Origin: Pseudofabraea citricarpa
Taxonomy: Eukaryota > Ascomycota > Leotiomycetes > Helotiales > Dermateaceae
Assembly: GCA_029641185.1 (NCBI GenBank)
Contig: JAPWGK010000015.1
Span: forward strand, 620,001-684,000
Direction: 5' to 3'
DNA: 64,000 bases
The notes beneath the pieces were generated by a model, which was given only the letters and a program-made list of their open reading frames with translations, did not search any database and had not been told where the DNA came from. The translations under genes were made by a program, and so were the position numbers. Of this stretch, positions 32,502-42,171 are shown piece after piece (within the stretch, counting starts at the first letter, position 1; every line of letters starts with the position of its first letter).

Positions 32502-35500
32502 TTATCCCCAGGTGCCGCCACCACCACCCCTACCGCTCTGGCGCTGCGCTGACAGTCGCCAGTCATCCTCACCAGCAAACTTGTTATACAATGGTTGTAT
32601 CCGCTCCTGCTTCCGTCGCTTCGACATGGTGCCACCGGTCCCCGCTACCTTGAAAAAAGTTGGCGCAGCCTCGACAAGCCACTTCGGCTCGATACTCGTG
32701 GTCCAGCGCATGTACTCGCGTGTTGTGAGCACAACTTCGTGATAAACCACCCACTCGGCCTGTTTCCCAAACAGCGCCGACGACGGGTGCATATAGACCG
32801 GAGTACCCTCGATAAGGGTTTTGTAACACCCAGCTCCGCCCTCAGCCTCCCTCCGTGCTGCGTTGCGAAAGAAGCCGGCGCACAAGGCTCGGCGCACCTG
32901 CTCCGTCTTGCGCCCACACGAAACGACTGGGTAATGATACCGCTCCATGATCTTGACAAACTGCTCCCGCACATCCTTGGCCCGTCTCATCGACCGCGCT
33001 TGAATATAATTTTCAAAACACCAAGACGTCGAATAGCCACTTTGTTTCCACGAGTTATACACATTTAATAGTGTCAGATGGTCGCTGTGTGGATCGTGGA
33101 ACTTAGCTTTCTTTTGATCGGACTCTGCCTGTTTTTCTTTTGGCCGGTAGAAGATATTAACCAGATTTAACATAGCAACGATAGAAAGTATCTCGTCCGA
33201 GCACTTTAGTTCTTCTGCTGCAATTAACACTTTAGCAAGCGACGGTTCAATAGGCAGGTTAGCCATTTTACGTCCTAGCCGTGTCAGAAGTCCCTCGTCA
33301 TCAAGGGCACTTAACGCGTAAAGTTCCTCAAGAGCCGTTAGCGTCGTGTTAATAGGCGGTGGATCCATAAAATCAAAGTGTAAAAGGTCGTTAATACCCA
33401 TTGCTTTAAGCATAAGGATTGTCGTGCATAGATTTTGCCGTTGAATATCGGGTATCGGCGACGGCAGCATCTCTGACTGGTAAGCTACTTCCGTGTATAA
33501 TCTGAAACATTTGCCTGGTCCGGTCCGGCCAGCACGGCCGGCTCGTTGGTTAGCTTGTGCTTGTGAGATAGGCGTAACAATAAGCGAATCCATGCCTAGT
33601 TTTGGGTCGTACGCATTTTGTTTAACAAAGCCTGGATCTATAACATAATAGATATGATCAATAGTAATAGATGTTTCGGCAATATTAGTAGCGATAACAA
33701 CCTTCCGACTACCTGGAGGTGCTGGCTCAAAGATACGGGTTTGCATCTCTGTAGGTAACGCTGAATAGACAGGAAGAATAATAAGCTCCGGGACGCTCGG
33801 CCCTAAAGTTTTTATCCGTTCGTATAAGATCTCACAAGACGTATCGATTTCCTCCTGTCCTGTTAAAAACAAGAGGATATCACCAGCTGGCTCTGTCAGA
33901 TGAATTTGTAAGATAGTAACAAGAGCAGCATCAAGATAGTCCGGCTCAGGTTCCCGTGAGTATAAAATTTCGACAGGAAATGTGCGGCCCGGGATAGTGA
34001 AAATTGGGGCGTCGTTAAAGTAGGTAGAGAATTTCTCGGCGTTAAGAGTAGCAGACGTGACTATTACTTTTAGATCTAGCCGCCTCTTGAGTGTTTTTTT
34101 CAACAACGCGAATAAGATATCCGTGGCAATAGTCCGCTCATGCGCCTCGTCAAGCATAATAACAGAATACCTTTTAAGGTCTGGGTCTAGTAAAATCTCG
34201 CGTTGGAGCATACCATCTGTCATATATTTGATCTTGGTAGCTGGGCCAGTACAATCCTCAAATCGAATCGAATATCCTACTTCTTCGCCTAGAATACAAC
34301 CGACTTCTTCGGCCACACGTTTAGCTACCGACATAGCAGCTACACGGCGAGGTTGTGTACATCCAATAATGCCATTGTTTGTGAAACCTGCCTCAGCGAG
34401 ATATTGTGTGATCTGTGTCGTCTTGCCAGAGCCTGTCTCGCCGATCACTACGAGGATCTGATGTTGTCGTATAGCTTTAATCAGTTGATTTCGAAAGGCA
34501 AAGACTGGAAGGGATTCTCGCTGCTGTTTGATTGTCATATTTGTTCTCTTTCCACATGAATGGTCTTTCGGTTGAACTGCGCGTTTCCACTCTGGAATAT
34601 TATCGGACTTTGCGGCGTTGACTTTGGCGCTTCTTAGATCGCTAGCGAACTTGCGGTTTTCTGGGTTCACCATTGGATCGTTCCATTGAGCCGAGAGGTC
34701 GATATTTGCATCCTCGTCAGCAGCCGCTTCGGCTTCCTGTTGTCGTAACTCCTTTCTCTCTTTTCCCAACGCGGTACCGGACATGGCACTCCGATTTAAC
34801 GATCCATCTGGAGCCTTAACAACACGGATAGGCGATAGCTCAAGAGACTGTTTCGTTTGGCCTGCAAGGAACGGCGGTTCTTCATCTCTGACCTCAATGT
34901 CGAGATCTTCTTCCAGCTCCATCTCACCATCACCCCTAAGCGTTGCGTCATAATCCTCTTCCAGGTAGGGGTAATCCGAGGCCTTTGCAACGCCAGATGC
35001 GATAAGTTGGCGAATCTCCCATCTCTCAGGACTCGTCATTCTCTTCCTTTGTCCTTGAGTAGAATCGGGGGTTTGGAATCTGCCATCAATGCGGTCACTC
35101 ACACCTCCACCTAGAGCTTCCATATTAGCACCGGAACCGAGATTCGCTTGGGACGCAAAGTCCTGGCCTGTCTTCTGATCAACATTCTTTATCGATAGCC
35201 CAATTCTTGTACCACCTATGCTGATGACCTTAACCTTGACGGATTGTCCTCTTTCGACTACGTCTGACGGGTGACTGATCCGCCCGTTTCCCAAACATGA
35301 AACATGAACAAGCCCATCCACTTTTCCCTTAATGCCGTGGAGGTTGACAAATGCACCAAAGTCCTTGATGCCTGTCACATGGCCATCATAAATCTTGTGT
35401 AGTACAGGAGCCTCGTCCACCTCGAGTGGTGGCCGGCGGAATTTCTTTTCGCCCTCTACCTGTCGGTCATCATTCCCGTAATCACCGCGTCGATTGCGTC

Positions 35501-36038
35501 GCTGCTTGTGTATCCTCGGCTCATCGTACTCATCCTCGTCGTATCGTCTACTCCTCTGCCTGTCGCGTTCTAGTTTCCCTCGTGTTTCTGGACTTCGACT
35601 GCGACTGCGGTCTCGTTTCCGCCCCTGAGCTTTGCCATTCCGGGTTTTTGGCTCCAGAGCTTCTAGGGCAGCTAGGGCATCGTCGATAGAATCTTCAACT
35701 GGCGCCTTATCCGGCAGGGTCAAGCCAGAGAAGACTTGGGCTTTCTCCTCGAAGGAGCGCTGTTTGTCGGGCTCGTCGTGTTTGGCGGCTGTCTTTGCCT
35801 TCATGTTCGGGTGCATCATTCGAACGAGTCGGTCGATACTTTCGATCAGGCTAGGAGGAAAGGAATCGCCGCCCGTTTCGGTTATCTTGCGTTTGAAGCT
35901 CTCGAATGTGTCAGACTGGAGTCGTTGGGCGATGATGAACTCTGCAAGAGTCTTGTCACTGATTCCGAGATGATTTTGAAGCTCGGAAACCACCTTGTTC
36001 ACGAGTCCAGCGAGCTCGAAATCGAAAAGATCGTCCAT
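32502..36038 (-). CDS. PRP22: DEAH-box splicing helicase Prp22/DHX8
   Basis: Single-exon gene of 1178 residues. Prp22 acts in the spliceosome nucleus, proofreading the second step and releasing mRNA. Order of parts: conserved N-terminal helical region (MDDLFDFELAGLVNKVVSEL), an RS/charged stretch (about 145-190), an S1 RNA-binding domain (about 205-285, HKIYDGHVTGIKDFGAFVNL) that distinguishes Prp22 from Prp2/Prp16/Prp43, then the helicase core with GETGSGKTTQ (near 533), DEAH (near 628), SAT, FLTGQEEID, TNIAETSIT and QRAGRAGR, then the winged-helix, ratchet and OB-fold C-terminus (VVYHEVVLTTREYMRW). The tail ends in a Gly-rich run. It lacks introns, unlike most neighbours. The ATG at 36038 gives the canonical N-terminus. 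Confidence 0.95.
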   Translation of the reverse strand: MDDLFDFELAGLVNKVVSELQNHLGISDKTLAEFIIAQRLQSDTFESFKRKITETGGDSFPPSLIESIDRLVRMMHPNMKAKTAAKHDEPDKQRSFEEKAQVFSGLTLPDKAPVEDSIDDALAALEALEPKTRNGKAQGRKRDRSRSRSPETRGKLERDRQRSRRYDEDEYDEPRIHKQRRNRRGDYGNDDRQVEGEKKFRRPPLEVDEAPVLHKIYDGHVTGIKDFGAFVNLHGIKGKVDGLVHVSCLGNGRISHPSDVVERGQSVKVKVISIGGTRIGLSIKNVDQKTGQDFASQANLGSGANMEALGGGVSDRIDGRFQTPDSTQGQRKRMTSPERWEIRQLIASGVAKASDYPYLEEDYDATLRGDGEMELEEDLDIEVRDEEPPFLAGQTKQSLELSPIRVVKAPDGSLNRSAMSGTALGKERKELRQQEAEAAADEDANIDLSAQWNDPMVNPENRKFASDLRSAKVNAAKSDNIPEWKRAVQPKDHSCGKRTNMTIKQQRESLPVFAFRNQLIKAIRQHQILVVIGETGSGKTTQITQYLAEAGFTNNGIIGCTQPRRVAAMSVAKRVAEEVGCILGEEVGYSIRFEDCTGPATKIKYMTDGMLQREILLDPDLKRYSVIMLDEAHERTIATDILFALLKKTLKRRLDLKVIVTSATLNAEKFSTYFNDAPIFTIPGRTFPVEILYSREPEPDYLDAALVTILQIHLTEPAGDILLFLTGQEEIDTSCEILYERIKTLGPSVPELIILPVYSALPTEMQTRIFEPAPPGSRKVVIATNIAETSITIDHIYYVIDPGFVKQNAYDPKLGMDSLIVTPISQAQANQRAGRAGRTGPGKCFRLYTEVAYQSEMLPSPIPDIQRQNLCTTILMLKAMGINDLLHFDFMDPPPINTTLTALEELYALSALDDEGLLTRLGRKMANLPIEPSLAKVLIAAEELKCSDEILSIVAMLNLVNIFYRPKEKQAESDQKKAKFHDPHSDHLTLLNVYNSWKQSGYSTSWCFENYIQARSMRRAKDVREQFVKIMERYHYPVVSCGRKTEQVRRALCAGFFRNAARREAEGGAGCYKTLIEGTPVYMHPSSALFGKQAEWVVYHEVVLTTREYMRWTTSIEPKWLVEAAPTFFKVAGTGGTMSKRRKQERIQPLYNKFAGEDDWRLSAQRQSGRGGGGGTWG

Positions 36039-37502
36039 CTTTGGTAATGCCGAGGAGTATAGGAAGATGATCGTTGTAGAATCAAAAAATCGGACGCGAT
36101 TGAAAGGGCGACCTTTAGCGCCACGCTAAGGCAGCTTGCTAACAATGCCAGTGTACGTAAGCGACACTGCTACGTACATTTGAATTGTGACTTCAGTTAA
36201 AATGGCGGCTTTAGATCAAGGTCTAGAGACGATATATTTGAATTTAAGTAGATGTTATTCAGGTACTAATACTCTAGTAATACTTCAAAAAAATATTTAG
36301 AACAAGTCGTTTCTGAATCTTCTTAGGCCAAGGTGTATATGAACCATATAGCTGTGATAGCATGAATTGTTCAGCTTAATCAACTTCTAGAGATGGGCAA
36401 TATCTGATTGCATTTGTAATAGTATAGGTACCATAGGCAGCTATAAATATAAATCTTACTTCACGCGCTGTGCTGCAGATGCTCATACTGTAACAATTTG
36501 TCCATCCTTTAGCACTGTTTCCAGGCTGCCCAGACTGGTTGTGCCTGCGCCTACCGTACCTAATCTAGCGCTTGCGACGTTGATGCCACTTCTTCTGTTT
36601 GACTCTTTGGACGAACGGCTCAGCTTCTAGGTCCTCTTACCCAGTAAGCCCCGAAGACAATTGGTGTGTCGTGGCTTGCACGAGTCATAGTTCCACGCGA
36701 GAATATTCCGTATGCTAGTTCCATACCCCGTATTACTGAGAACTTGAGGAATGACAACTCCACTTTAGGCGCCAGTACTTCGTTCGCCAGCTGCAGACCT
36801 ACCCAGCCGGCACCGCGAAGTTATGAAATAACTGATCTGCAGCTAGAATGGATGGAAACTGCTCCCCCGGTGGCTCTTAAATGATTGTTATCTTTGTGGG
36901 CCATACGGAGTACTATGAATGGCTAGAGCTGTGATTCCCAGCGTTCGCACTCGCCAATTTTGGGTCTTTTGTCCGTAAACGTTAAGGAACCCTGGCGCAC
37001 CCCCTAAAAGGCTCTGACGACTTTTCTAACGACTAAATTTTACTTGGTGAACCCCTAGCAACTATCCCCATACATGATCCACAGACCCACAGAATAACGA
37101 TAATGTAAAGGGGGAGGTGGCAAGGTACGCACAGATGACTTTGCCTAAGGGAGCGTGTTTTGTAAGGGATTTATCCAATTTAGGAGGTTTACGTCCGAAG
37201 CAGCTTTGAATACATTCAATAGTATGGGCCAGACCGAGAGACCACTTTGTTTTTTATAGTATGTTGAATACCACTATTTTCTGATGTGAATACTGTAACG
37301 ACTGTAGAATTCAAAAATGCCTTTCCACCGCTATCCCCTAACCAAAATATCCAACAACCCCGCCCCGCCAAGCCCCATCACGCAACTCATTCCCCAGCCT
37401 ACTCCCGTCTCAACGACGAGGAAACAAAAGATAAGTATTGAATCTACGTTGTATTAGCTCAAATTATACATGAAAACATCCGCTGGAGAAATATTCACCT
37501 TA
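36039..37502. other. intergenic, PRP22 promoter side
   Basis: About 1.5 kb with no supported gene. Short open frames (for example 36666-36884, and an unlisted 47-codon frame at 37316) have no features. Confidence 0.5.
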
Positions 37503-37607
37503 TTACATTCTGCAAATCTGGCATTCAACGAGGCTGCATCCAGAGCAGTTTGGGTGGCAACTCGAACAGCAGGTGTTGACTAGAGTCTCTCCAGTAGAGG
37601 TAGCCAT
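37503..37607 (-). CDS. 34-residue cysteine-rich peptide, metallothionein-like
   Basis: An ATG at 37607 opens a 34-codon frame ending at TAA (37505-37503) with seven cysteines in residues 13-32, spaced C-C-x2-C-x3-C-x2-C-x4-C-x2-C, and no aromatic residues. Small size, CxxC pairs, Ser/Thr/Gly spacers and lack of aromatics are the marks of fungal metallothioneins, which bind Cu, Zn or Cd in the cytosol. No signal peptide is present, so a secreted effector is less likely. Upstream sits a strong promoter layout: TATATAAAG about 140 bp before the ATG, then a CAATTTC/CATCAA-rich leader and an ATG in the context CATTATGG. The frame is too short for ordinary ORF calling. The family assignment rests on composition only. 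Confidence 0.6.
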   Translation of the reverse strand: MATSTGETLVNTCCSSCHPNCSGCSLVECQICRM

Positions 37608-37747
37608 AATGATGGATGATGGTATAGGAAGGTAGCGAGTTGTTATGAGAAGAAGTAGGTAGCTGATGTCTGGTTGATGTTTGGCTTGTATTTGAGTGAT
37701 GCTTGATTGTGAGAAATTGAAATTGAAAGTGAGAAGACTTCCATGCT

Positions 37748-37756
37748 TTATATATG
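37748..37756 (-). promoter_or_regulatory. TATA box of the cysteine-rich micro-gene
   Basis: Minus-strand ATATATAAA lies about 140 bp upstream of the ATG at 37607. The leader between has the CT- and CAA-rich make-up of well-expressed fungal genes. Confidence 0.55.
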
Positions 37757-38811
37757 TGCGAGCAGTGACGGTAGCCTAACCTCAATTGCAGCATTGCACT
37801 TCGGCCCGACCTTCAGCTGAGCTGCAAGGTTCTTGTGATTTGTTGCATTGCATACTGAAGATGTTGGACATGTTGGATTTGGAGGTGTTGGTGATGTTGG
37901 AAAAAGAGTGCAGAAATGTTTCTCCATTGGGACTCTATGGTGGATCGTAAATTGAAGCGCTAACGAGTTGAAGGCAGCCCCAAAGTTAAGCGACCGGCAA
38001 CATACCGGAACATGGTTAGATACCTAGAATAAACGTTCGAAGCGCCCGGCGTGATATCAGGCCAGCGTTAAATAATTGAGCAAATGGGAGTACAGAGCTT
38101 CCACTTTGCTTTAAACCCACTCGATGGTTAGCATGTATTTTTGATTTGCAGTGAATTTGACTCACCTCTAGCGCCCATGTGACATTCTCTGCTTGGGGCT
38201 CAATTCTGTAAGATAAGAAGTCTGATAAAAACGGTACGATTTGATTAGATGAGAAAAAAAGTAGTACTCGTCATCAAATTATGTGGTAGCTGTGCGAGGA
38301 CTCTATAACATGAATAGCTTCAAAACTGAATAATTGTAAAGGGTTAAGAAGATTGGGATTTTTCGATCCGAACCTCCGATGAGAACTGCTTTGAATCTAG
38401 TCTGCTCTGCCACATGACTATCTCACGGTAAGTCATGATCAAATCTGGTCCAAAGCTCTTGTGCTGAAAACGTGCTCTAAGCCACTGTTAGCTTGCCATA
38501 TTAGGCGCATTAGTATTATCACTTGTTCGCAGTCAAACGGATGGATTGTTCCTAGGCACTGATATAACCTTGGCTGTCATTATAATCATTACATTTCACC
38601 CGTTCCAATTTTTCGCAATCAGCGATTGTTCTTATTATCCCAGCCTCGCTATATGTGGATGAGAGCTAAAATCAGGATCTTGGAAGAGAACAGGCTGATG
38701 ATGGCTCCATTATCCTGGCTAATCCCTTTAAAGTTCGTGCAAGCCAATATAGCTTCCTTCAAGGAAAATAAGACCAGAACCATCACCACCCTTATACAGC
38801 GGCGATAGGAC
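37757..38811. other. intergenic
   Basis: About 1 kb with no gene recognised. It should hold upstream regulatory sequence of the Cys-rich gene and the 3' end of the RING gene. A short GATGTTGGA-type direct repeat occurs at 37858-37905. Confidence 0.45.
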
Positions 38812-39723
38812 TCACTCGCCTGCTCTCGTGGAGGGATGTGGTTCGGACACATCAAGCGTCGTGGTTAGTGACTCCCTCCCTACGTTCTGTGATACTCGAG
38901 GTATAGCATTCCCACCATTATACTGAACGACGCGGTCCCATGCACTCAACGACCGGTAGGGGCTTCTAAGCCAAGCCTTAAGCTCGTGCAGAAAGAGCTG
39001 GGTGTTCTTGCGACCAAGAAACTCCTGGATCATTTCCTCGGCCTGGCCGCCACTTCCCTGGATGTCTATAGTCTTTAGAATGGCAACGATGTACTCGAGT
39101 AAGAACTCTGCATTACTGGCTCTAGGGCGGACGGAGTCTAAGAAGTCACGTGGCAAATCGCTGACTGTATAGAGAAATTCGAAGACCCGCAGCTCGCGAC
39201 GTAGCCACATTCTAGCTCGAGATATGAGATCTGAGTCCGTCCTGAAGAGCTGAAGTGATAGCTCCCTGTATCTCGATCCTACAGGTTGACGCATGTTCGA
39301 ACCCACGTGGAGAGAGTAGAGGTTATGCCGGTAGACAAAACGTCGTCTCTCAATGGCTTCGTCTTCGTACCTCGATCTGCCCAAGTCTACTTCAACCCGA
39401 CTGTTGGACTTGTCAGGCCCTCCGGACCGCACCGGAAGAGTGTAGACCTTTCCTTGCTTCCCCTCCTCGCTCAATTCGTATCGGACTTCGCGGACATCAC
39501 TCTTGCATAGCGGGCAAGTTGCACTCTCTTGTAACCAGGTGATTAGGCAGAGATAATCGAAACTGTCATGTCGGCAAGGTTGTGCTTCGCACTGTTCGAC
39601 CAAGTCGCCAAGACATATTACGCAGCATTTAGTAGCCACAGCGACTGGTAGTGATGAGATTTGCTGTAGAGTATTTTGTAGAACTTGAGAGCGCAGGTCT
39701 TCAGTATTGGGCTCCATCTTCAT
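38812..39723 (-). CDS. RING-finger protein, probable E3 ubiquitin ligase
   Basis: Single exon, 303 residues. A RING domain sits at about residues 33-74: CVICLGDLVEQCEAQPC, then RHDSFDYLC, ITWLQ, and CPLC, fitting a C3HC4-type zinc site with the CxxW-like turn and CPLC end. After it comes a helical region with basic patches (RRRFVYRHNLYSLHV) resembling the fungal Topors-like RING proteins, and a conserved-looking middle (SRYRELSLQLF, ARMWLRRELRVFEF). Such proteins act as ubiquitin (or SUMO) ligases, often nuclear; the substrate is unknown. The ATG at 39723 is followed in frame by MEP two codons later. An inverted-repeat element lies only 85 bp upstream, within the probable promoter or leader. 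Confidence 0.8.
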   Translation of the reverse strand: MKMEPNTEDLRSQVLQNTLQQISSLPVAVATKCCVICLGDLVEQCEAQPCRHDSFDYLCLITWLQESATCPLCKSDVREVRYELSEEGKQGKVYTLPVRSGGPDKSNSRVEVDLGRSRYEDEAIERRRFVYRHNLYSLHVGSNMRQPVGSRYRELSLQLFRTDSDLISRARMWLRRELRVFEFLYTVSDLPRDFLDSVRPRASNAEFLLEYIVAILKTIDIQGSGGQAEEMIQEFLGRKNTQLFLHELKAWLRSPYRSLSAWDRVVQYNGGNAIPRVSQNVGRESLTTTLDVSEPHPSTRAGE

Positions 39724-39807
39724 GTGTCCAAGCGAGGCAATTGCAACACAAGGTCGTCGTCAAACCTGGAGGGAATGATCAGGTTTTGGGCAGCACAAGC
39801 AGTTGCG

Positions 39808-39948
39808 CTACGAAGGTGCCAGGGCTAAAGTTTTGCAGACCGCCTTTGTAGGGATACGCTGGAATCCGCTGTACCATACCCTGAAGCAGAATCTTGCCAG
39901 GCAGAAAGCCGGGCGGTCTGCATAACATTAGCCCTGGCACCTTCGTAG
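39808..39948. mobile_element. 141-bp MITE-like element, Tc1/mariner-type ends
   Basis: The ends are near-perfect inverted repeats of about 35 bp, beginning TACGAAGGTGCCAGGGCTAA at the left and its complement at the right, continuing to GCAGACCGCC on both arms with three or four mismatches. If TA is the duplicated target, the element proper is 39811-39946, starting CGAAGG. It has no coding capacity. TA flanks and short size point to a non-autonomous Tc1/mariner-like MITE. It stands in the upstream region of the RING-finger gene. Confidence 0.8.
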
Positions 39949-40079
39949 AGTAGGCTAGTGGTGTTTGACGGAACGGAACAACAACAACCCATAATTAGGT
40001 ATTATATTTATTTTGATATTAAGAGTAATAAGAATGATAATGCAAATAATACTAATAATGATATTTAACATTTGTGTTT
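39949..40079. other. short intergenic
   Basis: AT-rich, with short AATAATGATA-type runs at 40015-40075. Nothing else seen. Confidence 0.5.
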
Positions 40080-40502
40080 CTAATGTTCTCTTAGCCAGTA
40101 TTGAATAACCTTGTTGGGGTAATCGTCCGAAACGAATCCCTCCAGACGAAAGAGGTCCAGCGCTTCAAGACTCCAATTCTGACAATTCCACTTCGCTGAC
40201 TCATCACCGACAATTTTGATGGTATTCAGGAGTTGCTTAAGTCGGCCAATCTTTCCTCCTGGGACAGTCCCAACCTCAAGTATCTCTTTGATATCTCCGA
40301 AATCCTTGAGGTTCACATTTCTTTCTTCCCCCTGATAATAAAACCCGCCAGGCATTCCCCGCAATTGATAGAAGCTCCCAACCTTCGATGTGTCGTTGCT
40401 TGGTGTGAGGAACAAAGCCCAGTGGTAGGGTTTTTTAACACTATCATCGTCCCATCGTGTCCCGCGGTCATGCGTTACAATAGATAACAAGTAGTCCGGC
40501 AT
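40080..40502 (-). CDS. small uncharacterised protein (140 residues)
   Basis: An intact single frame from ATG 40502 to TAG 40080. The sequence looks like a real globular domain: MPDYLLSIVTHDRG, KPYHWALFLTPS, YQLRGMPGGFYYQGE and a C-terminal CQNWSLEALDLFRLEGFV. It resembles small fungal proteins of unknown function whose His, Cys and Trp motifs suggest a papain-like or LRAT/NlpC-like fold, but I cannot identify the family. A likely 5' leader intron (GTATGT near 40555, CTGAC branch, TTATAG at about 40507-40512) lies directly upstream and supports transcription. Confidence 0.6.
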   Translation of the reverse strand: MPDYLLSIVTHDRGTRWDDDSVKKPYHWALFLTPSNDTSKVGSFYQLRGMPGGFYYQGEERNVNLKDFGDIKEILEVGTVPGGKIGRLKQLLNTIKIVGDESAKWNCQNWSLEALDLFRLEGFVSDDYPNKVIQYWLREH

Positions 40503-42171
40503 ATCTCTATAACTTTTGTCAGTCGGCGTGTTCTCCTCAAATCTAAATTAAACATACCGTCTGTACCAGATTGAAGTTTTGGCCTTTTATGTCTGTATTC
40601 TTCTATTCCACATGGTGCGAAAGTGATAATATTAGCATTACCGCTATCAATGAAGCTATATGAAAAGTGGTCGTCAGCTCGTCAGCTCGTCATGGGCAAG
40701 GTCACGTGGCTAACAACATCCTGGCACAGAGCCAGAACTGCTATATCATGCTAGAGAATTGTATAAAGTAGGAAAACACAGATAAAACATCCAAATCTAT
40801 AAAGTTGGGGTTTGTATGACGATATTTTCTGTATTTATAGATCACCACGTGGTAGGCTTCTTAAAACGTGTGTATTTCAAGAATTTCGCCGGCTCACTTA
40901 TCAACAACACTATAAAAGCTTCCATTGATTAAAGTTCTCCAGCGCAACTTACTCGTACCTAGGTACCTAAGCAACTAATGTTTATCATCAAAGTATTACA
41001 AGAACCACCTCAGTTTTCTAGACTTGATCCAATTTTGGACTAGCTTTTTTAAATGCTTTTTGTGTTGTTCTTTTGCTCGGCTAATCTGTATAGATATAAC
41101 AGTATACAGAATAAACCCAATAGAATCTTGAGTACTTGGGAGTTGTTTTTAATCCTCCTCCTCCTGGTTCATGTAAGCCCAAAACCAATCTCTTGACATT
41201 GATGTTGACAAGAAATATATAACTGAAAAGGGCTTGGTTAGTTAATTAGCTAAATTTGGGTTATTTTCTTACTCTTGAAAAGAACCAGGCGTAATTTCCC
41301 TTAACACATGTAGGATCGGATTCTTCGGAAAGTTTGTCGAGGGATCTAGGGACTGATGAGGAGACTGAAACCGAAATTGAAACTTAGGGTGACATTCTTA
41401 AGTTCTGTCCTGCACTGTCAAACTATAGAAAACGGTAAGCTGGTACCGCTGGAGTTAAAAATTTCACGGAAATTAGAACGGGATTCCGTTTTGAAGGCTT
41501 ACACATGATATGACTTTTGTGACGCGAACTTAGACTTTCGGCAGTTATCAAATGCATCCGAAGAGCACAAATTTCATAAGCGATTCGGTACGATACGCCT
41601 GAGACGGCTATGCTTCAGGAACTCGGTCGAGTACATTCTCCGTGCTTTGTCGTTTTCGCGGATAAGGATCGGGGTTAAAAATTCTTTGGCTTCGCCAATA
41701 TTATGGTGATTTATCTACGATCGTACATTGCCTACCTTGGTGCTAGACCCGCAGAATTATGGGTAAGCATGGAAGAGCGAAGTACGTGTTTATTTTTGCC
41801 TGAATAGAATGCCGGAAAATGAAGGTGCTGTTCTGGTGGTTTGGCAAGTATATACTTTTTGACAGCAAGTCTTCTTGGGGGGTGGGTCATAGGAAAACAT
41901 GGACCAGTTATCTAATTTTGCGGGAGAACTTCCAGCCGATTGCTTAATGAGAACCTTGTAAGCTATCTTATTCTGGGGGTCTCTGAAAAGGAGGGGAAGG
42001 ATATCGGAATCTGTAATGTTCCCTGTTAGCTGCGAACAAGTGCATAGTCTTGGCCTGGGCGGGTTTTCTCTGAGTATATAAATCTTCTCATATCCCTTTC
42101 TCCCATCATTGAAATCAGCATCAGAATCTCAATAAAGAACCACATCCCTTATACTCATACACCACTTCAAA
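40503..42171. other. intergenic
   Basis: 1.7 kb with no supported gene. The direct phrase TCGTCAGCTCGTCAGCTCGTCA occurs near 40673-40692. The right end has a promoter-like TATATAAATC at about 42075, roughly 100 bp before the SDR start. Confidence 0.5.
42076..42085 (+). promoter_or_regulatory. TATA box of the second SDR
   Basis: GTATATAAATC lies about 95 bp before the ATG, followed by a CT- and CA-rich leader (CACATCCCTTATACTCATAC) typical of fungal promoters. Confidence 0.55.
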
